A DNA stretch of 64,000 bases from CAWANF01 sp963783355 (lineage in GTDB: Bacteria; Bacteroidota; Rhodothermia; Balneolales; DATFMH01). This document shows positions 25,404 through 35,090 of this stretch, one piece after another. Location of the stretch: assembly GCA_963783355.1 (NCBI GenBank), contig CAWANF010000006.1, positions 186,001 to 250,000 of the forward strand. Reading direction: 5' to 3'. Within the stretch, counting starts at the first letter, position 1. Each line of letters opens with the position of its first letter. Below the pieces are notes generated by a model. The model was not told the origin of the DNA. It did no database searches and worked only from the letters and a program-made list of their open reading frames with translations. The position numbers and the translations under genes are program-made.

Positions 25404-26156
25404 TCAGAATAAGGCTTTGACATATTCTCTTCTCATCATCGCGATAGCAGCTATGGAAATGCCTTTCGGGCAAACAGCTTCGCATTCGGCATGATTGGAA
25501 CAATCGCCAAATCCTTCAGCTTCCATTTGATCAACCATGGCGCGGACTCTTTTCTTCCGTTCGGGATCACCTTGTGGCAACGTAGCTAACTGAGATATTT
25601 TAGCCCCTGTAAACAATGAAGCCGATCCATTTGGACAAGCCGCAACGCAGGCACCACAACCGATACAGGTTGCAAAATCGAAAGCGACGTCCGCATCATC
25701 TTTACCAATCAATATCGAATTGGCATCCGGAGCCGCACCGGTATTCACTGATACATATCCGCCAGCCTGGATGATACGATCGAAAGCCGTTCTGTCGACC
25801 ACTAAATCCTTAATGATCGGAAACGCTTTAGCTCTCCAGGGCTCAACAACAATGGTATCCCCATCGCGGTAATGACGCATATGCAACTGGCAAACAGCTG
25901 TAGCCTTTTGCGGGCCATGGGCTATCCCGTTGACAACCATACTGCAGGAACCGCAAATACCTTCGCGACAGTCGTGTTCAAATTCAACCGGACGTTCTCC
26001 TTTATGAATCAATTCTTCATTGAGAATATCCAGCATTTCGAGAAATGACATATCGGGAGACACTCCTTCGAGTTCGTAATCGACCATCTTTCCCGGAGTT
26101 TCCGGGCCTTCCTGTCTCCAGACTTTCAAATGCATTTTCATGGAATCTTTACTCAT
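25404..26156 (-). CDS. sdhB: Succinate dehydrogenase/fumarate reductase iron-sulfur subunit
   Basis: A 250-residue electron-transfer subunit. The [2Fe-2S] ligands lie in EHDCREGICGSCSMVVNG. The C-terminal ferredoxin domain has CIGCGACVAACPNGS and NHAECEAVCPKGIS for the [4Fe-4S] and [3Fe-4S] centres. It passes electrons from SdhA to menaquinone through the membrane subunit. It is last in the sdhCAB operon, 12 bases after sdhA, with a strong terminator behind it. Confidence 0.96.
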   Translation of the reverse strand: MSKDSMKMHLKVWRQEGPETPGKMVDYELEGVSPDMSFLEMLDILNEELIHKGERPVEFEHDCREGICGSCSMVVNGIAHGPQKATAVCQLHMRHYRDGDTIVVEPWRAKAFPIIKDLVVDRTAFDRIIQAGGYVSVNTGAAPDANSILIGKDDADVAFDFATCIGCGACVAACPNGSASLFTGAKISQLATLPQGDPERKKRVRAMVDQMEAEGFGDCSNHAECEAVCPKGISIAAIAMMRREYVKALF

Positions 26157-26168
26157 ATTTTCTTCTCC

Positions 26169-28127
26169 CTATTTGTAACTTCTCTGGCTGAGATGCACGT
26201 TTTCAAATTTCAATGGTTCCTTATGTAAGGCAGGTTGATTCTTTTCGCCTTTAAATTCCCAGGCGGCGACATAAGCGAACTCATCATCATTCCGCAGTGC
26301 TTCTCCCTCGGAGGTCTGATATTCTTCACGGAAGTGGCAGCCGCAGGATTCATTCCTGTGCAGGGCGTCTTTGGCCATCAATTCACCTAATTCCATGAAG
26401 TCCGCCACACGTCCGGCAAACTCGAGGTATTTGTTGAAGGTGTTTTTCTCACCGGTGATGCGCAGATTTTGCCAGAAGTCTTCACGTAAAGCTTTGATCT
26501 CTTTGATAGCTTCTTCAAGACCTTCTTTCGTACGTGCCATTCCGACCTTATCCCACATGATTTTTCCAAGTTCTCTGTGGAATTCCATCACGGTTTTAGT
26601 ACCGTTGATGTTCAGAAGGGTATCTATCTGGCTCATTGCCTCGTCAGCGGCCTGATCAAAAGCCTCATGACTCGTTTCCACCTTAGGCAATTCGTTGTTT
26701 GCGATATACTCGCCGAGAGTATAAGGAATAACGAAATAACCGTCGGCCAATCCCTGCATCAACGCGCTGGCACCTAATCGGTTAGCGCCGTGATCAGAGA
26801 AGTTGGCTTCACCGAGAACATGTAAGCCGGGAACATTACTCATCAGGTTGTAATCGACCCAGAGTCCGCCCATTGTGTAGTGAACAGCCGGGTAGATGCG
26901 CATCGGAACTTTATAGGGATTTTCACCAGTGATTCGCTCATACATTTCAAACAGGTTTCCATATTTATCACTGATAACATCGATGCCGTCCCGTTCGATA
27001 GCTGTTCTGAAATCCAGGTAAACGGCCTGACCAGTCGCTCCGACTCCACGGCCTTCATCGCAGACCATTTTGGCATTACGGGAAGCCACGTCACGCGGTA
27101 CAAGGTTACCAAAACTAGGATATTTACGTTCCAGGTAATAATCTCTTTCTTCTACCGGGATTTCATTCGCGGGACGCTTGTCTCCTTTCTTCTTTGGTAC
27201 CCAAACACGTCCGTCATTCCGCAGACTTTCACTCATCAGCGTCAATTTCGACTGATAATGTCCTGATTGAGGTATACAGGTCGGGTGAATTTGAACATAA
27301 GACGGATTGGCGAAAGCCGCACCACGTTTATAGCAGCGCCAGGCGGCTGTGACATTCGAATTTTTAGCATTGGTCGACAGGAAGAAAGCATTACCATATC
27401 CTCCGGTTGCCAAAATCACGGCATCGGCAGCGTAACGTTCAATTTCCCCTGTTAACAGGTTCCTGGCAACGATACCGCGGGCTTTTCCATCGACGATAAC
27501 CAGATCCAGCATTTCCCTTCTCGGGCGAAGGTCAATCTTACCGGCATCAACCTGGCGCATCATCGCGCTGTATGCTCCAAGCAACAATTGTTGCCCCGTT
27601 TGTCCGCGGGCATAAAACGTACGAGATACCAAAACCCCGCCAAAAGAACGGTTTGCCAGTCCGCCGCCATATTCACGGGCAAAAGGAACACCCTGAGCAA
27701 CGGCCTGATCGATGATGTTGGCACTTAATTCTGCCAAACGGTAGGTATTGGCTTCTCTTGAACGGAAATCGCCGCCTTTAATCGTATCATAAAATAAACG
27801 ATAAATGGTATCGCCGTCATTTTGATAATTTTTAGCGGCATTTATTCCACCTTGGGCGGCAATACTGTGAGCCCTGCGCGGGGAGTCGTGAATACATAAC
27901 GTAGTTACTTTATAACCTAATTCAGCCAGTGATGCAGCGGCCGAGGCTCCCGCCAAACCAGTTCCCACAACGATAATGTGATGCTTCCGCTTATTATTCG
28001 GAGATACCAGCTTAATTTTATCTTTGTGGATGTTCCATTTTTCAGCCAGCGGCCCGTCGGGGATTTTAGCATCGAGATTAATTTTATTCTCACTCATTTG
28101 ATTAGCATTTTTAGTCTCTGAACTCAT
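26169..28127 (-). CDS. sdhA: Succinate dehydrogenase/fumarate reductase flavoprotein subunit
   Basis: A 652-residue catalytic subunit with covalently bound FAD. The dinucleotide-binding motif is IIVVGTGLAGASAAASLAEL and the flavin-linking histidine lies in HSIAAQGGINAAKNY. The active-site segment includes RDVASR and the substrate-site HPTCIP. It interconverts succinate and fumarate; direction cannot be read from sequence. Its ATG overlaps the sdhC stop by four bases (ATGA). Confidence 0.97.
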   Translation of the reverse strand: MSSETKNANQMSENKINLDAKIPDGPLAEKWNIHKDKIKLVSPNNKRKHHIIVVGTGLAGASAAASLAELGYKVTTLCIHDSPRRAHSIAAQGGINAAKNYQNDGDTIYRLFYDTIKGGDFRSREANTYRLAELSANIIDQAVAQGVPFAREYGGGLANRSFGGVLVSRTFYARGQTGQQLLLGAYSAMMRQVDAGKIDLRPRREMLDLVIVDGKARGIVARNLLTGEIERYAADAVILATGGYGNAFFLSTNAKNSNVTAAWRCYKRGAAFANPSYVQIHPTCIPQSGHYQSKLTLMSESLRNDGRVWVPKKKGDKRPANEIPVEERDYYLERKYPSFGNLVPRDVASRNAKMVCDEGRGVGATGQAVYLDFRTAIERDGIDVISDKYGNLFEMYERITGENPYKVPMRIYPAVHYTMGGLWVDYNLMSNVPGLHVLGEANFSDHGANRLGASALMQGLADGYFVIPYTLGEYIANNELPKVETSHEAFDQAADEAMSQIDTLLNINGTKTVMEFHRELGKIMWDKVGMARTKEGLEEAIKEIKALREDFWQNLRITGEKNTFNKYLEFAGRVADFMELGELMAKDALHRNESCGCHFREEYQTSEGEALRNDDEFAYVAAWEFKGEKNQPALHKEPLKFENVHLSQRSYK

Positions 28128-28822
28128 AAGGCACCTCCTCCTGTGAAATACATCCAGATAGGCAATACAATGAAACCAACGGCAATAATAATGGCAAAAA
28201 TGACGCCGATAGTATACACAACGGGTGTGTATTTAGGTTTCATAGCACCTAACGATTGAAACATACTCCAGAAACCGTGACGAAGGTGATAACCCAGTAA
28301 AACCATCACAATTACGTAAAATAAGACCCACCATGGATTGGCAAAAGTATTTGCCACAACGCGATGTATATCACGAACATGCTGCCCGTTGATGGTGGTC
28401 ATATACTCTGGTCCGTATTTAAATTGTATCAGGTGAATGACAAGAAAAACCAAAAGAATGATACCGGTAAGTATCATCGTTTTAGAACTCATGGTTTGCT
28501 TGCTTGGTTTTCCCGCACTCTTGTACATGTAATAGCCCTCGGGTCGAGCTTTCTTCTTTTGCAGATATACGCTGATGCCCATGATGATATGGAATACAAA
28601 GAATAGTAAAAGAATAATTTCTATAGGATAGATAAATTCCGGTTTACTCATCAGAAAATGAGAATACTCGTTAAACGTGTTTGAACCTGCAAATAAAGAC
28701 AAATTACCCAGCAAGTGGATAAGTATAAAAACGACAAGACCAACTGCAGTTAAACCATTTATGAGCTTCCTTCCGATAGTAGACCAGACAACAGATGATG
28801 ACGACTTCTCTTTCGAACTCAT
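28124..28822 (-). CDS. sdhC: Succinate dehydrogenase cytochrome b subunit (single-subunit anchor)
   Basis: A 232-residue membrane anchor with five hydrophobic helices, of the diheme type used by Bacteroidota and Bacillus-like enzymes with menaquinone. Heme-ligand-type histidines occur in IHLLGNLSLF, FHIIMG, IHLIQF and GYHLRHGFWS, the last being a family hallmark. It is the first gene of sdhCAB; the promoter must lie in the 28823-29188 gap. Confidence 0.92.
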   Translation of the reverse strand: MSSKEKSSSSVVWSTIGRKLINGLTAVGLVVFILIHLLGNLSLFAGSNTFNEYSHFLMSKPEFIYPIEIILLLFFVFHIIMGISVYLQKKKARPEGYYMYKSAGKPSKQTMSSKTMILTGIILLVFLVIHLIQFKYGPEYMTTINGQHVRDIHRVVANTFANPWWVLFYVIVMVLLGYHLRHGFWSMFQSLGAMKPKYTPVVYTIGVIFAIIIAVGFIVLPIWMYFTGGGAL

Positions 28823-29188
28823 ATAATTTTTTGTGTTAAACGTTAAAATCCATAAATCAATGCTGATAGACGTGTTTGTTTTCTAACAACAAGCGCTTTC
28901 AACGCGTGGCAAGTTACACAAATATCGCTTCCTTTGCAGAAGCCTGCGCTTATTTGTACACCGTCTATGCAAGGTGTTATAGTTTAATAATGTATGTGCA
29001 AAAAATCATTCGTTTTTTATATCTATTTTTATGAAGAAAATCCACTCAACCTGAAACAATTCAACAGGATATATAAATTTCATATGTCGAAAGATTAATA
29101 TGTCATTTATGCAAACATTGAATATTTTCGATTCCCGGTACAATCGAATACGGGTTCAACAAATCAACTGACACAATATCCAATATTT
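28823..29188. other. Divergent intergenic region upstream of sdhC
   Basis: About 366 bases between sdhC (minus) and the YigZ reading frame (plus). No gene or known RNA element is evident. Promoters of the sdh operon are expected here; I see no motif I can name with confidence. Confidence 0.5.
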
Positions 29189-29818
29189 TTGCAAGAGATT
29201 TACACGATATCATCGGAATATTCTACGGAGTTCAACGATTGAAATTCAAAATTCCTCGGATTCCTTTTTCCATGTGATACGATTGAGATATTTCAGATGC
29301 ATTTGAACCGGCTCCGAGAACAATATCCGGATGCCAGTCATCACTGTTATGCTTTTCGAATTGGTTTCAAATCGTTACAGGAATTTGCCAACGACGCCGG
29401 TGAACCGGGCGGCACAGCGGGTCTGCCTATACTAAATCGTCTGAAGTCCTATGAGATTCTGAATGCCGGACTGGTCGTAATCAGGTATTTCGGAGGAGTA
29501 AAATTAGGGAAACCCGGATTGATCCGCGCTTACGGCTCCTGTGCTGAAGGATGCCTTCAAAAAGCTGATATCATACCTATGATTGAAGCCCTGGAAATCG
29601 AAGTCATATATCCATACAGTGAAAGTAACCGAATAGATAAATTACTGAATGACTATCAATGCAAAACAACAAAGTCGGAATACCTGGAGAAGGTCACCTT
29701 ATCATTGCATTGCCCTTCCGAAAATTCCGAATCATTTATGAATGAAATCGGACATTACAGCCACCTTGCTATCGAAGCGAACCCGGGGAAAATCGTTTAT
29801 ATGCCTGTTGAAAAATGA
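29189..29818 (+). pseudogene. YigZ/IMPACT family (UPF0029) gene interrupted by an in-frame TGA
   Basis: From ATG 29297 the frame encodes 173 residues that begin in the middle of the IMPACT N-terminal domain (YPDASHHCYAFRIG, DAGEPGGTAGLPILN, VIRYFGGVKLGKPGLIRAYG). The missing N-terminal part is present upstream in the same frame (IYTISSEYSTEFND, then SKFLGFLFPC), starting near TTG 29189, but is broken by TGA at 29240-29242 between D and N. A CGA-to-TGA change would explain it. It could be a recent pseudogene, a sequencing error, or a gene restarting at 29297. IMPACT proteins affect translation under stress. Confidence 0.75.
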
Positions 29819-29909
29819 AGAAATCATTCGCTATTTCTTTTTCTGATTTTTCATGGCCTGACTGCTATCTTATGTTCATTATGTTGAAAAACGAATCATT
29901 GCATATATC

Positions 29910-30458
29910 ATGAAAATTTATACACGTACGGGAGATTCAGGCGAAACGTCCCTCTTCGGCGGCGGTCGTGTTTCAAAAGCGTCGGATCGGATTGAGTCCT
30001 ATGGAACCGTCGATGAATTAAACTCCAGTATCGGTTTAGCGCGTGCGCATGGATTATCCGATGAATCAGAGCGCATCTGCCAGCATATTCAAAATAATCT
30101 TTTCAAACTTGGAGCCGATCTCGCGACCCCGGCCTCATCAAAAGCTACAGTTGAACGCATTGAGCCCGAAGATATCCGATGGATGGAACAATCTATCGAT
30201 CAGCTTGACGAAGCCCTGCCCCCGCTTAAATTTTTCATCCTTCCCGGAGGTTCGCCAGGTGGGGCAACTTTGCATCTGGCACGAACAATCTGCCGCCGGG
30301 CGGAACGAATCGTTATCGCCTGCAGGGATCAGGAAAACCTGTCACAGGATATTGTCATCTTTCTGAATCGCCTGTCCGATTTATTGTTTGTACTGGCCCG
30401 ATACGAAAATCATCAGGCTGGAATTAAAGAATCCCGTTGGCAGGCCGGACTTGAGTAA
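29910..30458 (+). CDS. ATP:cob(I)alamin adenosyltransferase (PduO type)
   Basis: A 182-residue trimeric enzyme that transfers adenosyl to cobalamin. Signatures are IYTRTGDSGETSLFGGGRVS at the N-terminus, YGTVDELNSSIGLAR, and the C-terminal FILPGGSPGGATLHLARTIC, CRRAERIV and FLNRLSDLLFVLAR. No cobalamin riboswitch is visible upstream. It implies adenosylcobalamin-dependent enzymes in this organism. Confidence 0.95.
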   Translation: MKIYTRTGDSGETSLFGGGRVSKASDRIESYGTVDELNSSIGLARAHGLSDESERICQHIQNNLFKLGADLATPASSKATVERIEPEDIRWMEQSIDQLDEALPPLKFFILPGGSPGGATLHLARTICRRAERIVIACRDQENLSQDIVIFLNRLSDLLFVLARYENHQAGIKESRWQAGLE

Positions 30459-30556
30459 CGTTATGAATAGCAAAGAATAATAGCTTCAACATTTTAATTT
30501 CTCTTTTGAAATTAGTAACATTGGCAACTTCAATTAAAATCGACTGAGAGTTTTTT

Positions 30557-31915
30557 ATGGCATTAATGATATCTGTTTCAGGTATACGAGGTATTTACGG
30601 AACCGATTTGAATCCGGAGAACCTGGCCCGTTTTACGGCCGCTTTCGGAACATGGGCAAAAGGCGGCAAAATAGTCGTCGGGCGGGACTCCAGGGTGACC
30701 GGCGAAATATGCGAGCAGGTTGTCGTTGCCGCCCTTCGTTCTGTTGGCTGCGATGTGGTTCGTTTCGGTATTGTACCCACCCCGACGGTTGCCATGGGGG
30801 TTTTAAAGCATGAAGCAACCGGTGGAATCATTATTTCAGCCAGCCATAATCCCGCCGAATGGAACGCTTTAAAATTACTCAATAATAAAAGCGAGTTTCT
30901 TGATGCCGATCAGGGCAAAGAAGTGATTGCCATTGCTGAAAATAACGGAGCTGAATACAAAAATTATCTTGAATTGGGCACGGTTACCGATGATCCTGAT
31001 ATCCTGGAATATCATATCGACAAGATTCTTGAGTTGCCCTATATCGATGCGAAAACAATCAGTAATATAGATTTTAAAGTGGCGGTTGATGCCGTCAACG
31101 GAGCTGGATCCATTGCTGTTCCAAGACTTTTCGAGCGACTGGGTATCGATAAAATTGAAAAACTGAATTGCGAACCGAACGGACTTTTTCCTCATAATCC
31201 GGAGCCCCTGCCCGAACATCTTGGAGATATCTGTAAAGTGGTAAAAGAAACCCAAAGTGATGTCGGGTTTGTTGTTGATCCCGATTCCGATCGACTGGCT
31301 TTGGTAATGAACGGCGGAGAATTGATCGGTGAGGAATATACTCTGGCTCTGGCGACAGATTTTATGTTAGGTAAAAAACCGGGAGCCTGCGCAACCAACC
31401 TTTCATCATCGAGTATCACTTCTGAAATAGCCAATAATTACGGACAGAGCTGTTATCAATCAGCGGTCGGCGAAATTAATGTCGTGAAGGAAATGCAACG
31501 GGTTCACGCCGTTATCGGTGGTGAAGGAAACGGTGGCGTCATCAATCCGGATCTACATTACGGACGTGATTCCCTGGTTGGAATAGCCATGTCTCTTCAA
31601 TTCCTTGCCGAACAGAAATTGGATCTGGCTACCTACCGAAAAGGATTGACCGATTATTTCATGTCGAAAAATAAGATTCAAATCGAGGGTTTGGATCCGG
31701 ATAAAATTTTAGAGCAGATGGCCATTCGGTACAGCGACTATCAGCCTGTTACTATCGATGGCGTGAAAATTCAAATGAAAGATGGCTGGGTTCATTTGCG
31801 AAAATCGAATACCGAGCCGATAATCCGTGTTTACTCGGAAGCTAAGTCTCCGGAGAAAGCCCGCCAGCTAGCGCATTCGGTTATGGACGCCATCAAAGAA
31901 ATCGGTGGGCAATGA
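30557..31915 (+). CDS. glmM: Phosphoglucosamine mutase/phosphomannomutase family protein
   Basis: A 452-residue alpha-D-phosphohexomutase. The N-terminal SGIRGIYG motif, the catalytic-serine loop IIISASHNPAEWNALK, the metal loop VVDPDSDRLAL, the sugar loop GGEGNGGVINPDLHYGRD and the phosphate loop RKSNTEPIIRVYSEA are all intact. This sequence type is usually annotated GlmM in Bacteroidota (glucosamine-6-P to glucosamine-1-P for cell-wall synthesis); phosphomannomutase activity cannot be excluded. Confidence 0.88.
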   Translation: MALMISVSGIRGIYGTDLNPENLARFTAAFGTWAKGGKIVVGRDSRVTGEICEQVVVAALRSVGCDVVRFGIVPTPTVAMGVLKHEATGGIIISASHNPAEWNALKLLNNKSEFLDADQGKEVIAIAENNGAEYKNYLELGTVTDDPDILEYHIDKILELPYIDAKTISNIDFKVAVDAVNGAGSIAVPRLFERLGIDKIEKLNCEPNGLFPHNPEPLPEHLGDICKVVKETQSDVGFVVDPDSDRLALVMNGGELIGEEYTLALATDFMLGKKPGACATNLSSSSITSEIANNYGQSCYQSAVGEINVVKEMQRVHAVIGGEGNGGVINPDLHYGRDSLVGIAMSLQFLAEQKLDLATYRKGLTDYFMSKNKIQIEGLDPDKILEQMAIRYSDYQPVTIDGVKIQMKDGWVHLRKSNTEPIIRVYSEAKSPEKARQLAHSVMDAIKEIGGQ

Positions 31916-32015
31916 TATTAAAAAGATATTTTTCCATTCATTTTAGTGCTTATTATCTTTTGGCAGGAAATTATTCATTATTCTATTTAGTCAATATTCT
32001 TAACAGGTAATCATT

Positions 32016-32897
32016 ATGTTAGTTTCAATGACCGGTTTTGGCCGGGGTGAATCTTCCACTGACGGCATGAAAGCCACTGTGGAAGTCAAATCAGTAAATA
32101 ATCGTTTTTGCGATATATCCATACGTCTGCCCCAAAGTATCCGCCACAAAGAGCCGGAACTGCGTGATCTAATTCAAAAACATATAGAACGCGGTAAATT
32201 GAATGTCTCTATCAAACTGGAGAAGCAGGATTTAGCGGAACTCGATATCACCATTGATCCCAAAGTCGTTAAAAGCTATCACCAGTTATTGACGAATCTG
32301 CAGGAATCAGCCGGGTTATCGGATCCAATAAAAATGGATCATTTCCTGACTTTTAATGATTTATTTGTCGCCAAGGAAGAAGACGAAGAAGAATTGAAAA
32401 CGATGGCATCTCTGGTTGAAAAAGCGACCCTGAGTGCCATTGAGAATTTAAACGTGATGCGCGCTAATGAAGGCGGGCATCTGGCTGAAGATCTTTCCAT
32501 GCGTCTTGGTAATCTGGAAGACCTGCTTGAAAAAGTTAAAATCAGAGCCGATAAACGTGTTCCTGAAGCACGGGAAAAATTTCACGAACGTATCAACAAT
32601 TTAATAAAGGACGAGAGTTTCGATAAAGAGCGGCTGGAACTGGAAATTGCCATCATGGCCGACAAGCTCGATATCACCGAAGAAACCGTCCGCCTGGCAT
32701 CGCATATTAAATTCTTCCGTGAAGCCATGAACAACGACCAATCCGTTGGCCGGAAACTGAATTTTCTCATTCAGGAAATGAACAGGGAAATCAATACGAT
32801 TGGTTCTAAAGCCAATGATTCGGAAATCGCTCATTATGTTATCAACATGAAAGAGATTCTGGAGAAAATCAGGGAACAAATACAAAACATCGAATAA
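32016..32897 (+). CDS. YicC/YloC family endoribonuclease
   Basis: A 293-residue protein opening with the invariant MTGFGRGESS (preceded by MLVS). The N-terminal YicC domain is followed by the DUF1732 C-terminus, recognisable in FLIQEMNREINTIGSKANDS and the final EIAHYVINMKEILEKIREQI. Family members are RNases. It is the first gene of a run with gmk, rpoZ and coaBC; gmk starts 2 bases after its stop. Confidence 0.93.
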   Translation: MLVSMTGFGRGESSTDGMKATVEVKSVNNRFCDISIRLPQSIRHKEPELRDLIQKHIERGKLNVSIKLEKQDLAELDITIDPKVVKSYHQLLTNLQESAGLSDPIKMDHFLTFNDLFVAKEEDEEELKTMASLVEKATLSAIENLNVMRANEGGHLAEDLSMRLGNLEDLLEKVKIRADKRVPEAREKFHERINNLIKDESFDKERLELEIAIMADKLDITEETVRLASHIKFFREAMNNDQSVGRKLNFLIQEMNREINTIGSKANDSEIAHYVINMKEILEKIREQIQNIE

Positions 32898-32899
32898 GG

Positions 32900-33472
32900 G
32901 TGAAAAAAGGTAAAATCATTGTTCTCGTAGCCCCCAGCGGTTCGGGCAAAACAACTATCGCTCAACGGTTACTTAAGGATTTCCAACAACTCACTTTTTC
33001 AGTTTCGGCAACGACCCGGAAACAACGCCCAAATGAAACGAATGGTAAAGATTATCATTTTCTCAGCCACAAAGAATTTCAACAGAAAATAGATAATGGC
33101 GACTTCATTGAATGGGAAGAATTCTATAGTGGAAAACGGTACGGCTCGTTGCGCAGTGAAGTTGAAAATCAGCTCGAAAATGGTTATTTTATTTTGTTTG
33201 ACGTCGAGGTGAAAGGTGCCTTGAATATCAAAAAGACATACAGTAACGATTGCCTGGCAATTTTCATTAAGCCGCCAACGCTGGAAGAGTTGAAAAAACG
33301 TTTGATTAACCGGGGAACGGAAACGGCTCAAACATTGAAACAGCGCCTGGAAAGGGCAAAAATGGAACTGGATCAGGAAAAGAATTTCGATGCCGTTGTT
33401 GTAAACGACGATTTAGAAGAAGCGTATACCGAAATAAAACGAATTGTTAATTCGTTTATACATAAGTCTTAA
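32900..33472 (+). CDS. gmk: Guanylate kinase
   Basis: A 190-residue P-loop enzyme converting GMP to GDP. Walker A lies in VLVAPSGSGKTTIAQRLL; the GMP-binding part contains SVSATTRKQRPNETNGKDYH and EWEEFYSGKRYGS; the lid region has RGTETAQTLKQRLERA. The start is GTG at 32900. It sits in the conserved order yicC-gmk-rpoZ-coaBC. Confidence 0.96.
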   Translation: MKKGKIIVLVAPSGSGKTTIAQRLLKDFQQLTFSVSATTRKQRPNETNGKDYHFLSHKEFQQKIDNGDFIEWEEFYSGKRYGSLRSEVENQLENGYFILFDVEVKGALNIKKTYSNDCLAIFIKPPTLEELKKRLINRGTETAQTLKQRLERAKMELDQEKNFDAVVVNDDLEEAYTEIKRIVNSFIHKS

Positions 33473-33497
33473 AAAGTTATCTAAGAGATTATACTTT

Positions 33498-33794
33498 ATG
33501 CCTATTAAAACACGAAAAGTTGAAAAACTCCAGGAAATAACCGGGAATATTTACGAAAGTATGGCCATTGTTGCCAAAAGATCACGACAGTTGGCCGCCC
33601 AGGAAAAAATGGAGTTAGATGAAAAATTGAAATACTTCGAAGGTTTCGATGACGATGACGATTTTTCATTCAATGAAGAACAGGAACGCATCTCCAAAGA
33701 TTTTGAAAAACGTCCGCATACGACGCAGCGTGCCCTGGAAGAAATGGAAAAAGGCGAAATTTATTATCGCAGAGCCGACGATTTTAATAAATAA
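33498..33794 (+). CDS. rpoZ: RNA polymerase omega subunit-like protein
   Basis: A 98-residue acidic protein located where rpoZ always sits, between gmk and coaBC. The core NIYESMAIVAKRSRQLA matches the omega-subunit helix (YELVLLAAKRARQL type), and a Bacteroidota-like acidic extension follows. It would help assemble the beta' subunit. The start is ATG 33498; upstream in-frame codons overlap gmk by 29 bases and are not conserved. Confidence 0.8.
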   Translation: MPIKTRKVEKLQEITGNIYESMAIVAKRSRQLAAQEKMELDEKLKYFEGFDDDDDFSFNEEQERISKDFEKRPHTTQRALEEMEKGEIYYRRADDFNK

Positions 33795-33799
33795 AATGT

Positions 33800-35005
33800 A
33801 TGCTTTCCGGTAAACGCATCTTGCTGGGCGTTACAGGAAGTATAGCTGCTTATAAAGCTGTATATCTTCTGCGCGAATTTCAAAAAGCGGGATCTGAAGT
33901 AAAAGTCATAATGACTCCTTCAGCTACCCGCTTTGTTGGTATTGATACCTTTGCTTCTCTTTCGCGTTCTGAAGTTGCCGTTCAGGTTTTTCCCGAACAA
34001 TCCACCAGCCTGTCCGACTCGTGGGTTCGCCATATCCAATGGACAGAATGGGCTGATGCATTTGTTATTGCACCCTGTACCGCCAACACCATGGCTAAGA
34101 TTACTAACGGACTTGCTGATAATATGCTGACCAGTGCGGTTTTAGCTGCAAGATGCCCGGTAATCATTTGTCCGGCTATGGATGGCGAAATGTACCACGC
34201 CCCGTCGACACGCCGTAATCTCGAACTGATTCATGAATACGGTTATCATGTACTGCAACCGGATGAAGGTTACCTCGCAAGCGGACTCAATGACACCGGA
34301 CGTCTCCCTGAACCAGGTGCCATTCTGGAATTTACCAATCAAATCCTGGGTTCAGGAAATGCTTCTGTTGAACAGCTACTGAAAGATAAAAAAGTGGTAG
34401 TAACAGCCGGACCAACACGTGAATTTTTGGATCCTGTTCGATTTATCTCAAATCCCAGTTCCGGGAAAATGGGTTTTGCCATGGCAGAAGCAGCCCGTGA
34501 TTTGGGTGCTTCTGTGACGGTTCTGCACGGACAGGTTCATATACCCCTTCCGGACAATATCGAACATCATTCTTTTGATTCAACCAATGAATTGCTGGAT
34601 TTGATTAAAAAGAATCAGGATGCTGATATCATCATTATGTCTGCGGCAGTTGCAGATTTCACCCCCGAAACGTTTCAGCCCAATAAAATTAAAAAAGGTG
34701 GTGAAACGATAAATATATCTTTTAAACAAACACCTGATATCCTGGAATGGCTGGGGAAACATAAAAAAGAGGGGCAGGTGCTGATTGGCTTCGCTATGGA
34801 GACCGAGAATCTCCTGGAAAATGCCTCTGCCAAACTGAAAAGAAAAAAACTGGATTGGATTGTTGCGAATTCCATTAATGAAGAAGGTTCCGGCTTCCAG
34901 GTCGATACGAATCATATCATCCTCATCAACAAAGACGAAAATACCGCTATCTCAGGAACTAAAAAGGAAGTAGCCCGGAAAATTTTACAGCAGATCTTTG
35001 GATAG
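33800..35005 (+). CDS. coaBC: Bifunctional phosphopantothenoylcysteine decarboxylase/synthetase
   Basis: A 401-residue fusion for two coenzyme A steps. The N-terminal flavoprotein decarboxylase (CoaC) has GVTGSIAAYKAVYLLREF, the histidine-containing SWVRHIQWTEWADAF segment and PAMDGEMY. The C-terminal synthetase (CoaB) starts near residue 197 with VVVTAGPTREFLDPVRFISN and SSGKMGFAMAEAA. The usual asparagine of the PAMN motif is aspartate here. coaX and panB in this window serve the same pathway. Confidence 0.95.
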   Translation: MLSGKRILLGVTGSIAAYKAVYLLREFQKAGSEVKVIMTPSATRFVGIDTFASLSRSEVAVQVFPEQSTSLSDSWVRHIQWTEWADAFVIAPCTANTMAKITNGLADNMLTSAVLAARCPVIICPAMDGEMYHAPSTRRNLELIHEYGYHVLQPDEGYLASGLNDTGRLPEPGAILEFTNQILGSGNASVEQLLKDKKVVVTAGPTREFLDPVRFISNPSSGKMGFAMAEAARDLGASVTVLHGQVHIPLPDNIEHHSFDSTNELLDLIKKNQDADIIIMSAAVADFTPETFQPNKIKKGGETINISFKQTPDILEWLGKHKKEGQVLIGFAMETENLLENASAKLKRKKLDWIVANSINEEGSGFQVDTNHIILINKDENTAISGTKKEVARKILQQIFG

Positions 35006-35090
35006 CAGAAAAATTATAGTCCAGAGTAGTGAGTATTGAGATATGAGTAACTGCTGAATCCCAGATTTTAAAACGGTAACACTCTTCAGC

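Noticed and set aside
29240..29242. TGA as a selenocysteine codon in the YigZ gene
   Set aside because: The position is not cysteine in the family, no SECIS-like hairpin is evident right after it, and a simple CGA-to-TGA change explains it.
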